A stretch of DNA of 64,000 nucleotides, taken from positions 1 to 64,000 of the forward strand of contig NZ_JASCQG010000014.1 of assembly GCF_030005555.1 (NCBI RefSeq), read 5' to 3'. The DNA comes from Empedobacter sedimenti (GTDB lineage Bacteria > Bacteroidota > Bacteroidia > Flavobacteriales > Weeksellaceae). The position numbers were made by a program, and so were the translations under genes. Positions 16,779 to 27,590 of this stretch are shown here, piece after piece; positions within the stretch are counted from its first letter, which is position 1; each line of letters starts with the position of its first letter. The notes under the pieces are model-generated. The model had not been told where the DNA came from, ran no database searches, and saw nothing but the letters and a program-made list of their open reading frames with translations.

Positions 16779-17715
16779 CTATTTTCAACTCTACAACAAT
16801 CGGAAAGTGATCTGATTTTATATCTTTTCCTCTATAGAAATTCGTTACTTTAATTGGACTCGAAACCCAGCATTGATCGATATTTGTTCGTAAAATGGGT
16901 ATCATTGCATTCCACGAATTATTCAATCCAAATCCAGAACGCGCATCTTTCATTTTATCCGATTGCACTAATTTAAAATTAGGCGAATAAACAGTTGAAT
17001 TCAAATCGCCAATCAACACAATGTTTTTATTTGGTAAAGCATCTATTTCTTGCTTCATTAACTCATATTGTTTATTACGGCGTTCAAAACGAGCCTGACT
17101 TGGTAAAGGTGGAACAGGATGCGTAGCCAAAATACTTACTGGTTTTGCGTCTACAGAAATTTCCGCTAAAATAGACGGATGCATCTCGTCGATATAGTTT
17201 TTTGTAGACACTTTGGTAAGCGGTGTTTTAGAATAAATTGCAATTCCGAAATTGTTACTTCTAACTTCTTCTTTGTAATATGGATATTCTTTTCGGATAA
17301 AATCAACATGTTTTTGCCAAGCGGGTGTTAGTTCTTGCAAAACAATTACATCAGCTTTCTCTTCTGTCAAATAATCTTTTAAATATTTATAATCATCATT
17401 TCCCGAATAAATATTAATCGAAATCATCTTAAGATTAGATTGTTCTCCTTTCGCATTTTCTCCAAAGTAGAAGTTTCCAAGATTTTTGTACGTAATGATT
17501 GGTATAGCAACCAAAGGAATCAACCATAAAATGTTTTTCTTTTCTTCTTTTCTAATGGCATAATTGTGAATTAAACACAAGAAAAAAGCAATAATCAGCG
17601 CATAAACAGAGTAATGCGACAACATATCAAACACAAAATATTGATAAAAACTCTTGCTCGTCAGATAAATTCCGGCAAATACAAAAAATAAAATTCTACT
17701 CCATTTTGTTAACAT
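16774..17715 (-). CDS. Membrane-anchored endonuclease/exonuclease/phosphatase (EEP) family protein
   Basis: 313 residues. Residues 1-75 carry two or three hydrophobic segments (ILFFVFAGIYL, YALIIAFFLCLIHNYA, ILWLIPLVAIPIITY). The EEP catalytic domain follows with ISINIYSGN, the metal-binding Glu in VIVLQELTPAW, HPVPP, GDLNS (Asp/Asn) and the terminal SDHFPIV. The active site would face the periplasm. Family members cleave phosphodiesters in nucleic acids, lipids or inositol phosphates; the substrate here is unknown. Monocistronic, divergent from purK. Confidence 0.85.
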   Translation of the reverse strand: MLTKWSRILFFVFAGIYLTSKSFYQYFVFDMLSHYSVYALIIAFFLCLIHNYAIRKEEKKNILWLIPLVAIPIITYKNLGNFYFGENAKGEQSNLKMISINIYSGNDDYKYLKDYLTEEKADVIVLQELTPAWQKHVDFIRKEYPYYKEEVRSNNFGIAIYSKTPLTKVSTKNYIDEMHPSILAEISVDAKPVSILATHPVPPLPSQARFERRNKQYELMKQEIDALPNKNIVLIGDLNSTVYSPNFKLVQSDKMKDARSGFGLNNSWNAMIPILRTNIDQCWVSSPIKVTNFYRGKDIKSDHFPIVVELKIE

Positions 17716-17777
17716 CTCGTCAATACTTTTTTAATTCTTGTAAAAATAGAAATTATATTATTCATTAACTTCGCAAT

Positions 17778-18908
17778 ATGATAAAAATCGGAATTTTAGG
17801 AGGAGGACAATTGGGATATATGTTTTTGCAAAATGCATTGCAATATCCTTGTGAGATTAGTATTTTAGATCCAGCTGCTGATGCACCTTGCGCGCCACAT
17901 GCACATCATTTTGTACAAGGCGATTTCAAAGATTATGATACGGTTGTTGCATTTGGAAAAGAGTTAGATGCAATCGGAATTGAGATCGAACACGTAAATG
18001 TTGAGGCATTGCGTTATCTAAAATCAATCGGGAAACGTGTTGTACCAGATCCTGAAGCTTTAGCGATTATTCAAGACAAAGGAATTCAAAAAGAATTTTA
18101 TGTCAACAATAATATTCCGACAGCGCCTTATTTTGGATTAGATAATTGGGAAGATTTAAAATCGAAACAAGATGTCAGTTATCCAATTTTCCAGAAATCT
18201 CGAAAAGATGGTTATGATGGAAAAGGTGTTCAATTCTTAAAATCGGAAGCTGATTTAGACAAAATGCTTCAAGCGCCTTCAATTTTTGAAACGCCAGCTG
18301 ATTTAGATCGTGAAATTGCGGTTGTTACCGTTGCCGATCATTTAGGAAATATTGTCACTTATCCAACAGTAGAATTCGTTATCAACGAAGAATATAATTT
18401 GTTAGATTATCTGTTGATGCCTTCTACACTTCCGAAAGAAATCACTGATCGAGCTGAACAAATTGCACGTGATGTTGTAAAAGGTTTAAATTCTCCAGGA
18501 GTTTTCGCAGTCGAATTATTCTTGAACAAAGATCAATCGATTTGGGTAAACGAAACCGCTTCTCGTGTTCATAATTCTGGACATTCTACCATTGAAGTAG
18601 CTTATTCCTCACAATTCGATCAAATGTTAAGAACCTTAATGCAATTGCCACTTGGTTCTACAAAATTGTTTACAACTTCTGCAATGGTTAATTTGATTGG
18701 AGCTGAAGAACAAACTGGACAAGCAGAAATCGAAAATATTGAAGAATTATTGACGATTCCAGGAACATTTTTGCATTGGTATGCAAAATCAATCACAAAA
18801 CCAGGTCGAAAAATGGGACACGTTACATTGGTAAACGATGATTTAGAACAATTAAAACAAAACATAAAACAAGTCAACGCAACGGTGAAAGTCGTGGCAA
18901 AAAAGTAA
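17778..18908 (+). CDS. purK: N5-carboxyaminoimidazole ribonucleotide synthase
   Basis: 376 residues, ATP-grasp enzyme of purine synthesis: AIR + ATP + bicarbonate gives N5-CAIR. Starts [15 protein letters not shown] with the characteristic GGGQLG, followed by ATP-grasp landmarks ([25 protein letters not shown]) and the catalytic [18 protein letters not shown]. It lies 5 bp upstream of purE, the next enzyme in the pathway, so the two are co-transcribed. Confidence 0.97.
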   Translation: MIKIGILGGGQLGYMFLQNALQYPCEISILDPAADAPCAPHAHHFVQGDFKDYDTVVAFGKELDAIGIEIEHVNVEALRYLKSIGKRVVPDPEALAIIQDKGIQKEFYVNNNIPTAPYFGLDNWEDLKSKQDVSYPIFQKSRKDGYDGKGVQFLKSEADLDKMLQAPSIFETPADLDREIAVVTVADHLGNIVTYPTVEFVINEEYNLLDYLLMPSTLPKEITDRAEQIARDVVKGLNSPGVFAVELFLNKDQSIWVNETASRVHNSGHSTIEVAYSSQFDQMLRTLMQLPLGSTKLFTTSAMVNLIGAEEQTGQAEIENIEELLTIPGTFLHWYAKSITKPGRKMGHVTLVNDDLEQLKQNIKQVNATVKVVAKK

Positions 18909-18913
18909 CAACT

Positions 18914-19417
18914 ATGGTAGGAATTATAATGGGAAGTGATAGCGATTTGCCTATCATGAAACAAGCTGCTGATCTATTAACAGAATTAAATATCCCGTTC
19001 GAATTGACAATTGTTTCGGCACATCGTACACCACAACGTATGTTTGATTATGCAAAAACAGCGCACGAACGTGGAATAAATGTCATTATAGCTGGAGCTG
19101 GTGGCGCTGCACATTTACCAGGAATGGTTGCGTCTATTACGCCGCTTCCTGTGATTGGTGTTCCAATTAAATCGTCAAATTCTATTGATGGTTGGGATTC
19201 TATTTTGTCTATTTTACAAATGCCAAATGGAATTCCAGTTGCAACAGTTGCTGTAAATGCAGCAAAGAATGCAGGAATTTTGGCTGCTCGTATTTTAGGT
19301 GCTACTAATCCAACTTTGCAAGAAAGATTAATCAAATATCAAGAAGATTTACAAAAAGCTGTAGAAGCGAAAATAGAGCTTGTAAAAGGTGAATATCCGA
19401 ATGGGTTTGATAGGTAA
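18914..19417 (+). CDS. purE: N5-carboxyaminoimidazole ribonucleotide mutase
   Basis: 167 residues, class I PurE: converts N5-CAIR to CAIR. Motifs [25 protein letters not shown] and [12 protein letters not shown] are diagnostic, with the His in SAHRTP being catalytic. It follows purK directly and is followed 14 bp later by a nitrilase-family gene that may be read from the same transcript. Confidence 0.97.
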   Translation: MVGIIMGSDSDLPIMKQAADLLTELNIPFELTIVSAHRTPQRMFDYAKTAHERGINVIIAGAGGAAHLPGMVASITPLPVIGVPIKSSNSIDGWDSILSILQMPNGIPVATVAVNAAKNAGILAARILGATNPTLQERLIKYQEDLQKAVEAKIELVKGEYPNGFDR

Positions 19418-19431
19418 AAACTAATTAGGTA

Positions 19432-20163
19432 ATGAAAGTAAGTGTTGCACAAATCAATCCAATTAAAGGAGATATTGAAAGTAGTATTAATCATCATTTA
19501 AAATTTATAAGAAAAGCAACAGAACACAATGTAGAACTGATTGTTTTCCCTGAACTTTCTTTAACAGGTTATGAACCTGAGTTAGCCAAGAATTTAGCTT
19601 TGAATGTAAATGATAAACGTCTTAATGTTTTTCAAAAATATAGTGATGAAAATAATTTAACTATTGGAATAGGTTCTCCTACTTTTAACAATGGATTTAT
19701 ATTTATTAGTATGATAATCCTGCAACCATTTAAAGAAAGATTAGTTTACTCTAAAACTAATTTATTTCATTCTGAGTTAGATATTTTTTCACCTGGAAGT
19801 GATAATTTAGTTGTACATTTTGAAAATGGTGAAAATTTTACTCCTGCAATTTGTTATGATATTTCAGACCCTGAACATTCTTTTATTGCGAAAAATAATA
19901 ATACCTCTCTTTATATTGCAAGTGTTTTAAATTCAATTTCTGGTGTTGATGATGATTTAAAAAAGCTATCACACATTGCTAAAAACAATCAAATGAATGT
20001 GATGATGGCGAATTATATTGGACAGTCAGGTGGCTATAATTGTGCTGGTAAATCTTCTGTCTGGAATAATAAAGGTCAACTTATCATGCAAATGAATAAT
20101 ACAGATGAAGGATTAATTATTTATGATACGAATACCGAAGAAGGCAATATTATAATCTGTTAA
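19432..20163 (+). CDS. Carbon-nitrogen hydrolase (nitrilase superfamily)
   Basis: 243 residues, cytoplasmic. The Glu-Lys-Cys triad is visible: Glu41 in VFPELSLTGYE, Lys108 in VYSKTNLF and Cys141 in AICYDISDPE. This supports amidase or related C-N bond hydrolysis. The product cannot be named; the length and GYEPE segment resemble stand-alone amidases rather than NAD synthetase fusions. It starts 14 bp after purE, possibly in the same transcript, although it has no known role in purine synthesis. Confidence 0.88.
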   Translation: MKVSVAQINPIKGDIESSINHHLKFIRKATEHNVELIVFPELSLTGYEPELAKNLALNVNDKRLNVFQKYSDENNLTIGIGSPTFNNGFIFISMIILQPFKERLVYSKTNLFHSELDIFSPGSDNLVVHFENGENFTPAICYDISDPEHSFIAKNNNTSLYIASVLNSISGVDDDLKKLSHIAKNNQMNVMMANYIGQSGGYNCAGKSSVWNNKGQLIMQMNNTDEGLIIYDTNTEEGNIIIC

Positions 20164-20187
20164 TTTTAAATATATTCGACATAAACC

Positions 20188-20223
20188 AAAAACTCCCAAA
20201 CTTTACAGCTTGGGAGTTTTTTA
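20188..20223. terminator. Bidirectional terminator
   Basis: AAAAACTCCCAA paired with TTGGGAGTTTTT around a 10-nt loop, between the nitrilase gene (+) and the foldase gene (-). Confidence 0.85.
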
Positions 20224-20244
20224 TTATAAGAAATTTTTTGAATC

Positions 20245-22404
20245 TTAACGTAAAGCTCTATCGCGGTTATCAACCACATCAGCAGCTTGAATCAATGATT
20301 GTAACAATGTTTGTTGGAAACGTCCTTGTAATTGACGGTTTAAATTATCCAAAATCATTGAACCTTTTTGATTCTTTTGAATTTGTTGGTTTGAAGGAAT
20401 AATATAGAAAACTCCAGTGTTACCAGCAATTGCTTTAGAAGATTGATTTGGTTTTACACCAAACGCAGCTCCAACAACTTTAGGTTCTAAACCAACTCCA
20501 TTAATATTAGAGTTAGAGAAGTTAACTGTAGCATTTCCTTTTTTCGCTCCAAATTTAGAAGCAAAAGCATTTAATCCTCCATTTGCAACTTGCTCATCTA
20601 CCAATTTAGCAACTTTTTCGTGCATCAAAACAGGCTCTACATATTTACGCACAACACTTGGATGAGCTAAACCTTTGTCAAATTTTTCAACTAAATGAAC
20701 AACGATGTAATCTCCTGTTGTAGATGTAAATAAGTTAGATGCTCCTGCATCAGTATTTTTATCAAAAGCCCATTTTAAGATATCTGCATCTTGATCATTA
20801 GGAATATCTTGTCCAATTGCAGCGTAACGCTCGATACCTTCTGTTGTATTATTTTGATAGTTTCCTTTTTTCGCAATTGCTTGGAACTCTTTCAACGATT
20901 TTTTCTCAACAGCTTGTACATACGTTCTGGCATTTGTAAATGCTTTTTCTGTTGTTGCTTTAGAAGGCTCAATTGTTTTCACAATATTAGCTACTTGATA
21001 AGCTGTTTTATTCTTCGCTTCATCAACTTTGATGATATGGAATCCGAATTGAGATTCTACTAAATCAATTGTTCCAACTGGTTTAGAGAAAATAAATCCG
21101 TTATACGTTTGATCTAATTGATTGTTTTTGCCAACCCATCCGATACTTCCTTTCTGAACAGCAGAAGATTTGTCATCAGATTTTGTTGAAGCAACTTCTC
21201 CAAAAGAAGCAGGATTTGCTTTAACTTCTGCTAAAACTTGCTCAGCTAATTTTTTAGCTTCTTCTTTTGTACGTTTCACTCCATTTCCTGCTGCACTTCC
21301 TGTGAAAGCGATTAAGATATGGCTTGATTTTACTGAATCTTTTACTTCTTTCGATTTAGAAAGTTTGTATAATTGATAAGTATTTCCAATTTTGAATGGT
21401 CCACCAATTTGTCCTACTGCAGCAGATTTTAAGAAAGCTGTTGCTTCTGGTCCTAACTGCGCTTGCTCTAATTCAGCTTTTGTAAAATAGTTAGGAATAA
21501 ATGGTTTCTCAGAGTTTTGTGTAACGTAAGCAGAATCGTTTTTAGCAGATCCAAAAGCTTGAATTGTATCTGTAACGTTGTTTACTTTATCATGATTAAT
21601 CTGAGTTGATAAATACTTGTTGATATTTGCTAAAGCAACTGTATTATCAGCTGCAGAAGCTCCTGCAGGGAAGTATGTATAGCTTAATTTCACTAAACCT
21701 TCTGCTTTAAACAATTTTGGATATTTTGCTTCGTAAGCAGAAATCTCCTCATCAGTTACTTTTACATTTAGCTTTTTAGCTAACGTTGTATAATCTACAA
21801 ATGCATACTGTATGTTTGCATTAGAGATATTATACGCTTGTTGTATATCTGCTTCTTTGTTTGTAACAACCGTACCAGCCATTACATAACCAAAGTATTT
21901 CTGAGATAATAATTGTAATTTTATTTGCTCTGCAGTTTGTAACCAACCTCTATATTGCTCGTTTGCTTGTTGATCTGTAGATGCTTTTGCTTCTAATTGC
22001 GCAATTTGTTGTTGAGCTTCTGCTCCAGAACTCATTCCGAAATTTTGCGCTGCATAATTCCAAAACTCTTCATCAGAAACTCTTAAACCTAATTTCTCAG
22101 CATGTTGTTTCAATACTTTTTGACTAATTAAGCTGTTCCAAGTTTGTTGAGCAATTTGATTTGGAGTTGCAGGTTGACCTTGATTTTCAAACATATTTTG
22201 CGTTGCATCATATGCACTTTGGTACTCTGCTATACCAATTGGTTCTCCGTTTACTGTACCAACTACAGACGGATCTCCTGTAAATAATTGTTTAATTCTT
22301 GAGTTTTCTCCGAATAAATCTCCTGCAACAAACGCAAGCATTGCAATACCGATTACAACGAAGATCAGCCAAGTTTTTTTACGAATTTCTCCTAAAACTG
22401 CCAT
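20245..22404 (-). CDS. Peptidylprolyl isomerase, PpiD/SurA-like periplasmic foldase
   Basis: 719 residues. A single N-terminal membrane anchor (about 12-30, TWLIFVVIGIAMLAFVAGDLF) precedes a SurA-N-like chaperone domain (AEYQSAYDATQ, then WNSLISQKVLKQHAEKLGL). A parvulin domain at about 355-470 is marked by VKSSHILIAF, KGSIGWVGKNNQLD and ESQFGFHIIKVDE. A long C-terminal region follows. The protein helps fold exported and outer-membrane proteins on the periplasmic face of the inner membrane. It is monocistronic; the next gene on the same strand (lptC) lies 114 bp upstream. Confidence 0.92.
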   Translation of the reverse strand: MAVLGEIRKKTWLIFVVIGIAMLAFVAGDLFGENSRIKQLFTGDPSVVGTVNGEPIGIAEYQSAYDATQNMFENQGQPATPNQIAQQTWNSLISQKVLKQHAEKLGLRVSDEEFWNYAAQNFGMSSGAEAQQQIAQLEAKASTDQQANEQYRGWLQTAEQIKLQLLSQKYFGYVMAGTVVTNKEADIQQAYNISNANIQYAFVDYTTLAKKLNVKVTDEEISAYEAKYPKLFKAEGLVKLSYTYFPAGASAADNTVALANINKYLSTQINHDKVNNVTDTIQAFGSAKNDSAYVTQNSEKPFIPNYFTKAELEQAQLGPEATAFLKSAAVGQIGGPFKIGNTYQLYKLSKSKEVKDSVKSSHILIAFTGSAAGNGVKRTKEEAKKLAEQVLAEVKANPASFGEVASTKSDDKSSAVQKGSIGWVGKNNQLDQTYNGFIFSKPVGTIDLVESQFGFHIIKVDEAKNKTAYQVANIVKTIEPSKATTEKAFTNARTYVQAVEKKSLKEFQAIAKKGNYQNNTTEGIERYAAIGQDIPNDQDADILKWAFDKNTDAGASNLFTSTTGDYIVVHLVEKFDKGLAHPSVVRKYVEPVLMHEKVAKLVDEQVANGGLNAFASKFGAKKGNATVNFSNSNINGVGLEPKVVGAAFGVKPNQSSKAIAGNTGVFYIIPSNQQIQKNQKGSMILDNLNRQLQGRFQQTLLQSLIQAADVVDNRDRALR

Positions 22405-22517
22405 TGTTTTATTTTAAAGTTATTTCTATAATAGGTGGCGAAAATACGACAATACATTGAATAATAAAATAGAAGAAAGCACAAGTATATGCTTTTTTGT
22501 TAATTTTTTTAACGAGG

Positions 22518-23078
22518 TTAGAATTTCTGATTATCCTTTACATACATATACCCTTGATTATTGAATAATGTATAATTTTCTAAATCATCTGTGGCTTGTA
22601 AACCATTCTTCGCAGTTAAGGAATCTCCATTACTACTAATTAAGTAAACTTCTTTCGATGTATAAATTGTTTTCTTCTTTTTATTCCAAAATATATGTTC
22701 GCTTTTCAACGAATCACCTTTCTCATTGACGATTATTACGTTTCCTCTTCCCTCGTACATTCCAGTCACATCACTCAATTTTCCCCAATCTGCCTGAAAG
22801 TAACCTGGTTTTTCTTTACCTGGTTGGTAAAAATCTAGGTTAACACCTTTTCTGAAAATGGTATATGGAGAATCGACCAATGTATATTCTTCGATCAAAG
22901 GAGATCGAATATTCATTGAAATTTTACCCGAATCTTTGCTGATAATATTTGCATTGATTAGTGTTCTACTCGGAAATTCAACTTTTTTATTCTTATTAAG
23001 TTGCGGAACCTCTCGTTTACACGAAAAAAGCAAAACAAAAATGCCTATTATAGTGTATATAATATTTGATTTTAACAT
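22518..23078 (-). CDS. lptC: LPS export protein LptC (lipoprotein form)
   Basis: 186 residues. A signal peptide with lipobox VLLFSC (Cys20) replaces the membrane anchor of E. coli LptC. The mature domain shows the beta-jellyroll pattern of LptC/OstA-like proteins (FPSRTLINANIISKDSGKI, YEGRGNVIIVNEKGDSLKSEHIFWN, KEVYLISSNGDSLTAKNGL). It would pass lipopolysaccharide from the LptB2FG transporter to LptA in the periplasm. It follows the outer-membrane protein gene at 23118 by 39 bp on the same strand. Confidence 0.88.
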   Translation of the reverse strand: MLKSNIIYTIIGIFVLLFSCKREVPQLNKNKKVEFPSRTLINANIISKDSGKISMNIRSPLIEEYTLVDSPYTIFRKGVNLDFYQPGKEKPGYFQADWGKLSDVTGMYEGRGNVIIVNEKGDSLKSEHIFWNKKKKTIYTSKEVYLISSNGDSLTAKNGLQATDDLENYTLFNNQGYMYVKDNQKF

Positions 23079-23117
23079 TTTTATTTGCTTTTTACTTTTT
23101 GTTTGACATATCTAAAA

Positions 23118-24401
23118 TTAGTCAATAACTCTTTTTCTGAACCAAATATCATTGATATCAAATCCTACTTTAACACCAAAATAATTCTCTTTGATCAGAT
23201 TATTCGTCACTTTACCTTTTTGACCATATTCTAACGAAACATTCATCATCGAAGCATCATTGTCTTTACCAATCGGTAATCCAAATCCTAAACTTGCTCC
23301 AAATGAGTTGATGTCTGTATTGTAAACTTTGTATTGTGGTGTTTGGTAATAAACTCCTGCACGATAAATTACACGATTAAAATAGCTTTTGTAACTATTA
23401 AAATCTGGTACCCAATATCCTCCTACACCAAGACGTAAATTATTTTTGTACGAAATATTATGTGCCATTGCTAGATTTTCACCTTCAATAGGTTTCTTAA
23501 AATCAGACCAAGTATTGTATTTTGCTTCAAAAGCAATAGACCAAGCATTATCTTTAGAATAAGAAGCTCCTAAAGCAAATGTTTGTGGTAATTTTGTTTT
23601 ACCATTATCAATTCTAACTAAAGAAATTGTATCTAAAGAAGCTTTTGTAGAACCGATGTACGAATAAGATGTTGTAAGATCTGTAACATCTGTTCTCAAC
23701 TTAGTTCCTAATGTATAAGTTGCTCCAATATTTAAATTATTATTTTTACCAACCTTTTGAGTATACATTGACCCTAATGTAAACTGAGCTCCTCTGTAAT
23801 TAGATTTATCACTATAATCAACTGCTAAACTTGATCCTTCTATAGCTAAAACTTCATTACGCGTCATTTCTCCAAATAAGTAATTAACACGTAAACCTAA
23901 CGAGAATCCTTTCCCTACATTTCGTCCATAAAAAGCATGAATACTATTTAATCCACCATCTCCTTTAAGATTTACAGATTGTTTAATATCTCCATTTGTT
24001 GAAGAATTTAAAATTTCGTAACCTAAACCAGAATAAGGCTGAAATCCAAGTCCAAAACTTCCTTTTTCGCCAACCGGAAATGCTAACGAAATATTAGACA
24101 CGTTGAAACGTCCTGTACTCGCCTTATCAGTTGAAGATTTAAAACTATGGTTAAATCCGCTTCCACTTGCATTAAACGTAGTCATACGTAAATTTTGATT
24201 GGCTGCTGGATTTGAGAAATTAGCACTTTGACCAAAAGGGTTTGTCGGAACTGTCGAAATACCGCCCATACCCGCTTGTTCGGTACTATTATCAAATAAT
24301 TGTTCACCTAAACCATAAGCTGAATAGGGTGATACTGAAACTTTCTGAGCTTTTACTGCTACCACACTTAAGAGTGATAAACTACAAATAATCCACTTCA
24401 T
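23118..24401 (-). CDS. Outer-membrane beta-barrel protein, porin-like, unknown function
   Basis: 427 residues. Signal peptide 1-18 (ends VVAVKAQ), then strands with alternating hydrophobic and polar residues and a start (SPYSAYGLGEQLFDNST, AGMGGISTVP) like Bacteroidota homologues of OmpP1/FadL. Ends with GVKVGFDINDIWFRKRVID rather than an aromatic residue. In many flavobacteria a protein like this precedes lptC, as here, suggesting a link with envelope biogenesis, but no specific role is established. The -35 side of its promoter could not be located. Confidence 0.78.
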   Translation of the reverse strand: MKWIICSLSLLSVVAVKAQKVSVSPYSAYGLGEQLFDNSTEQAGMGGISTVPTNPFGQSANFSNPAANQNLRMTTFNASGSGFNHSFKSSTDKASTGRFNVSNISLAFPVGEKGSFGLGFQPYSGLGYEILNSSTNGDIKQSVNLKGDGGLNSIHAFYGRNVGKGFSLGLRVNYLFGEMTRNEVLAIEGSSLAVDYSDKSNYRGAQFTLGSMYTQKVGKNNNLNIGATYTLGTKLRTDVTDLTTSYSYIGSTKASLDTISLVRIDNGKTKLPQTFALGASYSKDNAWSIAFEAKYNTWSDFKKPIEGENLAMAHNISYKNNLRLGVGGYWVPDFNSYKSYFNRVIYRAGVYYQTPQYKVYNTDINSFGASLGFGLPIGKDNDASMMNVSLEYGQKGKVTNNLIKENYFGVKVGFDINDIWFRKRVID

Positions 24402-24602
24402 TAGGAATGTATAATAGAATTCTAAGACGCAAATATGATGATTTGTTGCGAATTGTAAAAATTACAACGCAAAAATGAGCTGTTAATTATCTATTAAAAT
24501 ATTAAAAACGTACTATTTTGGCAATTTTAAACTTTTTTAAAATTTATTTTTCAGTAAATGAGCAAGATAGCATTATCGTTTAAAAAATCTTTTATAAAAT
24601 GT

Positions 24603-24632
24603 TTGGTAGAACGGATTTTCGCTCTATATTTG
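24603..24632 (+). promoter_or_regulatory. Promoter of tRNA-Phe
   Basis: TTG (24603-24605), 19-bp spacer, TATATTTG (24625-24632): a perfect match to the Bacteroidota -33/-7 consensus, 15 bp before the tRNA. Confidence 0.85.
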
Positions 24633-24647
24633 CATCACAATTAAGGC

Positions 24648-24720
24648 GGTGCCTTAGCTCAGTTGGTAGAGCAAAGGACTGAAAATCCTTGTGTCCCTGG
24701 TTCGATTCCTGGAGGCACCA
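24648..24720 (+). tRNA. tRNA-Phe (anticodon GAA)
   Basis: 73 nt. Acceptor GGTGCCT pairs with AGGCACC, D-arm GCTCAGTTGGTAGAGC, anticodon stem AAGGA/TCCTT around CTGAAAA, T-arm with GGTTCGATTCC. The CCA tail is not encoded. Confidence 0.97.
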
Positions 24721-24726
24721 CTGCTT

Positions 24727-24757
24727 AAAACCTCAATCGTTTGATTGAGGTTTTTTT
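24727..24757 (+). terminator. Terminator of tRNA-Phe
   Basis: AACCTCAATC-GTTT-GATTGAGGTT followed by seven T. Confidence 0.88.
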
Positions 24758-24800
24758 GTTTATTATTTCAAATATTATTACCATTTAATATTTCTTCAAT

Positions 24801-24835
24801 AAAAAAACCGATGTATTTCTACATCGGCTTTTATT
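24801..24835 (-). terminator. Terminator of the aconitase gene
   Basis: CCGATGTA-TTTC-TACATCGG (24808-24827) with an A-run on its left, which becomes a T-run on the minus strand. It lies 16 bp past the aconitase stop codon. Confidence 0.85.
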
Positions 24836-24851
24836 TTTATAATCAATTTAA

Positions 24852-27119
24852 TTATTTCGCTTGTTGCGCTTTAATTAAGTTTAAAGCAGAACCTGCTTTG
24901 AACCATTCAATTTGTTGCGCATTGTATGTATGATTTGCGACAACTAGGTCTTTAGATCCATCTGCATGTACAAATTCTAATGTCAACGGTTTTTCTGGAG
25001 CAAACACTGTTAAGTCAATAAAGTTGATTGTATCATCTTCTTGTACTTTATCGTAATCCGCTTTGTCTGCAAATGTTAACGCTAACATTCCTTGTTTCTT
25101 CAAGTTAGTTTCATGAATACGTGCAAAAGAACGCACTAAAACAGCTACAGATCCTAAATGACGAGGTTGCATTGCCGCATGCTCACGAGAAGAACCTTCT
25201 CCGTAATTTTCGTCACCAACAATCACAGAAGGTACACCCGCAGCTTTATAAGCACGTGCAGTATCTGGAACTGGTCCATATTCTCCTGTTAATTGATTTT
25301 TGACTGAATTTGTTTCTTGATTAAAAGCATTTACAGCTCCAATCAATGTATTGTTTGAAATATTATCTAAATGCCCACGGAAACGTAACCAAGGACCAGC
25401 CATAGAAATATGATCCGTTGTACATTTCCCGAAAGCTTTGATTAATAATTTAGCTCCCATGATGTTTTCACCATTCCAAGGCTTGAAACCTTCTAACAAT
25501 TGTAAACGCTCAGAATTTGGATTAACAACAACCTCTACATTTGATCCGTCTTCAACAGGTGCTTGATATCCATTATCTTCGTACGCATAACCTTTACTTG
25601 GTAATTCTTCACCTTTAGGCGCATCTAACATTACTTCTTCTCCAAATTTGTTGATTAATTTATCCGTCATTGGATTAAAATCTAAACGTCCAGAGATTGC
25701 AATCGCCGCAACCATTTCTGGTGACGTTACGAAAGCATATGTATTTGGGTTACCATCCGCACGTTTCTTGAAGTTACGGTTGAATGAGTGAACGATTGTA
25801 TTTTTTTCTTCTTTATCAGCACCTTCACGATCCCATTGACCAATACAAGGTCCACAAGCATTTGTAAAGATAACAGCGTCTAAATCTTCGAAAGTTCTTA
25901 ATAATCCGTCACGATCTGCTGTATAACGAACAACCTCAGAACCTGGATTAATACCGAAAGATGATTTCGCTTCTAAACCTTTGTCTAAGGCTTGTTGAGC
26001 AATAGAAGCTGCACGTGTTAAATCTTCGTAAGACGAGTTTGTACAAGAACCAATTAATCCCCATTCAACATCTAAAGGCCAACCATTAGCAGCAGCTGTT
26101 TCTTTCATTTTAGAAACTGGTGTCATTAAATCTGGCGTAAAAGGACCATTCATGCGTGGCTCTAATTCTGATAAATTAATTTCGATTAATTGATCATAAA
26201 AGTTTTCTGGATTTGCATAAACTTCATCATCCGAACGTAAATAAGCTCTGTGTCCATTTGCAGCGTCCGCTACATCATTACGATCAGTTGCTCTTAAATA
26301 TCTTTCTGATGCATCATCATAAGCAAAGATTGAAGTTGTAGCACCTATTTCTGCTCCCATGTTACAGATCGTTCCTTTACCTGTTGCAGATAAAGACTCA
26401 GCTCCTTCTCCAAAATATTCTACAATTGCTCCTGTTCCTCCTTTTACAGTTAAACGACCAGCAACTTCTAAAATAACGTCTTTCGGAGAAGCCCAACCAG
26501 ACAATTTACCAGTTAATTTAACTCCAATTAATTTTGGCATTTTTAATTCCCAAGCCATTCCTGACATTACATCAACAGCATCTGCACCACCAACTCCAAT
26601 TGCTACCATTCCTAATCCTCCAGCATTTGGTGTGTGAGAATCGGTACCAATCATCATTCCTCCTGGGAATGCGTAGTTTTCTAAAACTACTTGGTGAATA
26701 ATTCCTGCACCTGGTTTCCAGAATCCAATACCATATTTATTAGAAACTGATTCTAAGAAATTAAATACTTCAGAAGATTTATTGATTGCTTCTTGTAAAT
26801 CTGCTTTAGCACCTACTTTAGCCTGAATCAAGTGATCACAATGCACAGTAGAAGGTACTGCTGTTTTTGCTTTACCAGCTTGCATAAATTGCAATAAAGC
26901 CATTTGAGCCGTTGCATCTTGCATTGCTACACGATCTGGAGCAAAATCTACATAAGATTCTCCGCGTGTATATGCTTGTGTTGGTTGCCCAGCAAATAAG
27001 TGTGCATATAAAATTTTCTCTGAGTACGTTAAAGGACGACCTACGATAGTTTTCGCAGCATCTACACGTTCTTGCATTCTAGCATAAACGCCTTTAATCA
27101 TATTTATATCAAATGCCAT
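24852..27119 (-). CDS. Aconitate hydratase (mitochondrial-type)
   Basis: 755 residues, the usual length for mitochondrial-type aconitase. It interconverts citrate and isocitrate in the TCA cycle using a [4Fe-4S] cluster. Cluster ligands are Cys in [12 protein letters not shown] and the two Cys of [10 protein letters not shown]. Other landmarks are [23 protein letters not shown] and, near the C terminus, [19 protein letters not shown]. It lies on the same strand as acnB, separated from it by a two-gene insert on the opposite strand. It has its own terminator. Confidence 0.97.
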   Translation of the reverse strand: MAFDINMIKGVYARMQERVDAAKTIVGRPLTYSEKILYAHLFAGQPTQAYTRGESYVDFAPDRVAMQDATAQMALLQFMQAGKAKTAVPSTVHCDHLIQAKVGAKADLQEAINKSSEVFNFLESVSNKYGIGFWKPGAGIIHQVVLENYAFPGGMMIGTDSHTPNAGGLGMVAIGVGGADAVDVMSGMAWELKMPKLIGVKLTGKLSGWASPKDVILEVAGRLTVKGGTGAIVEYFGEGAESLSATGKGTICNMGAEIGATTSIFAYDDASERYLRATDRNDVADAANGHRAYLRSDDEVYANPENFYDQLIEINLSELEPRMNGPFTPDLMTPVSKMKETAAANGWPLDVEWGLIGSCTNSSYEDLTRAASIAQQALDKGLEAKSSFGINPGSEVVRYTADRDGLLRTFEDLDAVIFTNACGPCIGQWDREGADKEEKNTIVHSFNRNFKKRADGNPNTYAFVTSPEMVAAIAISGRLDFNPMTDKLINKFGEEVMLDAPKGEELPSKGYAYEDNGYQAPVEDGSNVEVVVNPNSERLQLLEGFKPWNGENIMGAKLLIKAFGKCTTDHISMAGPWLRFRGHLDNISNNTLIGAVNAFNQETNSVKNQLTGEYGPVPDTARAYKAAGVPSVIVGDENYGEGSSREHAAMQPRHLGSVAVLVRSFARIHETNLKKQGMLALTFADKADYDKVQEDDTINFIDLTVFAPEKPLTLEFVHADGSKDLVVANHTYNAQQIEWFKAGSALNLIKAQQAK

Positions 27120-27442
27120 AATAACTGTTTTTATTTAATTGTTTATTCATCAAAAAACATTCCCCAATATACTGAATTATTTAATATTTTATGTGTCTAA
27201 ATGGTTAATACGCTTATTTAAAACAATTCTAACTTATTTATTTACAATAAACTATAATTATCAAAATAAAAACTAAACCATCATTATTTTAAAAATAACA
27301 GAGACAACAATAAAACATCAAAAATCTGTAGTCATTTCGTAGATACTTCTCAAAAATAGAGTAGTGATTTTGTAGTAAGACAATATTTTGAAAGGCTAAA
27401 ATTTTCGAAGAAATTTGACTTATCAACCTAAAAATAATAGAC
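27120..27442. other. Intergenic stretch, no gene seen
   Basis: AT-rich leader between the aconitase start and the orphan cassette. It must hold divergent promoters, but no clear TTG/TAnnTTTG pair was found. A minus-strand open frame at 27289-27495 is an antisense shadow of the small ORF at 27443 with no supporting features. Confidence 0.5.
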
Positions 27443-27577
27443 ATGATAATATTCGGAATACATTCAGGAAAATTAGAATCCCTAGAAATATGCAATTATG
27501 ATTATTGTAAAGCAGATTCTAGCGCTTGTGGACACTATGAACAAATTCTATTAATCGATGAATTGTCTGAAAATTAA
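27443..27577 (+). CDS. Small orphan ORF of 44 residues with Cys/His residues
   Basis: ATG at 27443 to TAA at 27577, encoding MIIFGIHSGKLESLEIC, then NYDYCKADSSACGHYEQ, and ending LLIDELSEN. Three Cys and a His in a 17-residue span (C-x4-C-x6-C-x-H) could bind a metal. No homologue is recognised. It ends 13 bp before the likely start (27591) of the next orphan gene, so both could be one transcript. It may also be a chance ORF or a gene fragment. Confidence 0.35.
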   Translation: MIIFGIHSGKLESLEICNYDYCKADSSACGHYEQILLIDELSEN

Positions 27578-27590
27578 AAACACAAAAGAT

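Noticed and set aside
20791-21063. Plus-strand Cys/Phe-rich frame inside the foldase gene
   Set aside because: Composition is that of an antisense frame; no start signal or homology.
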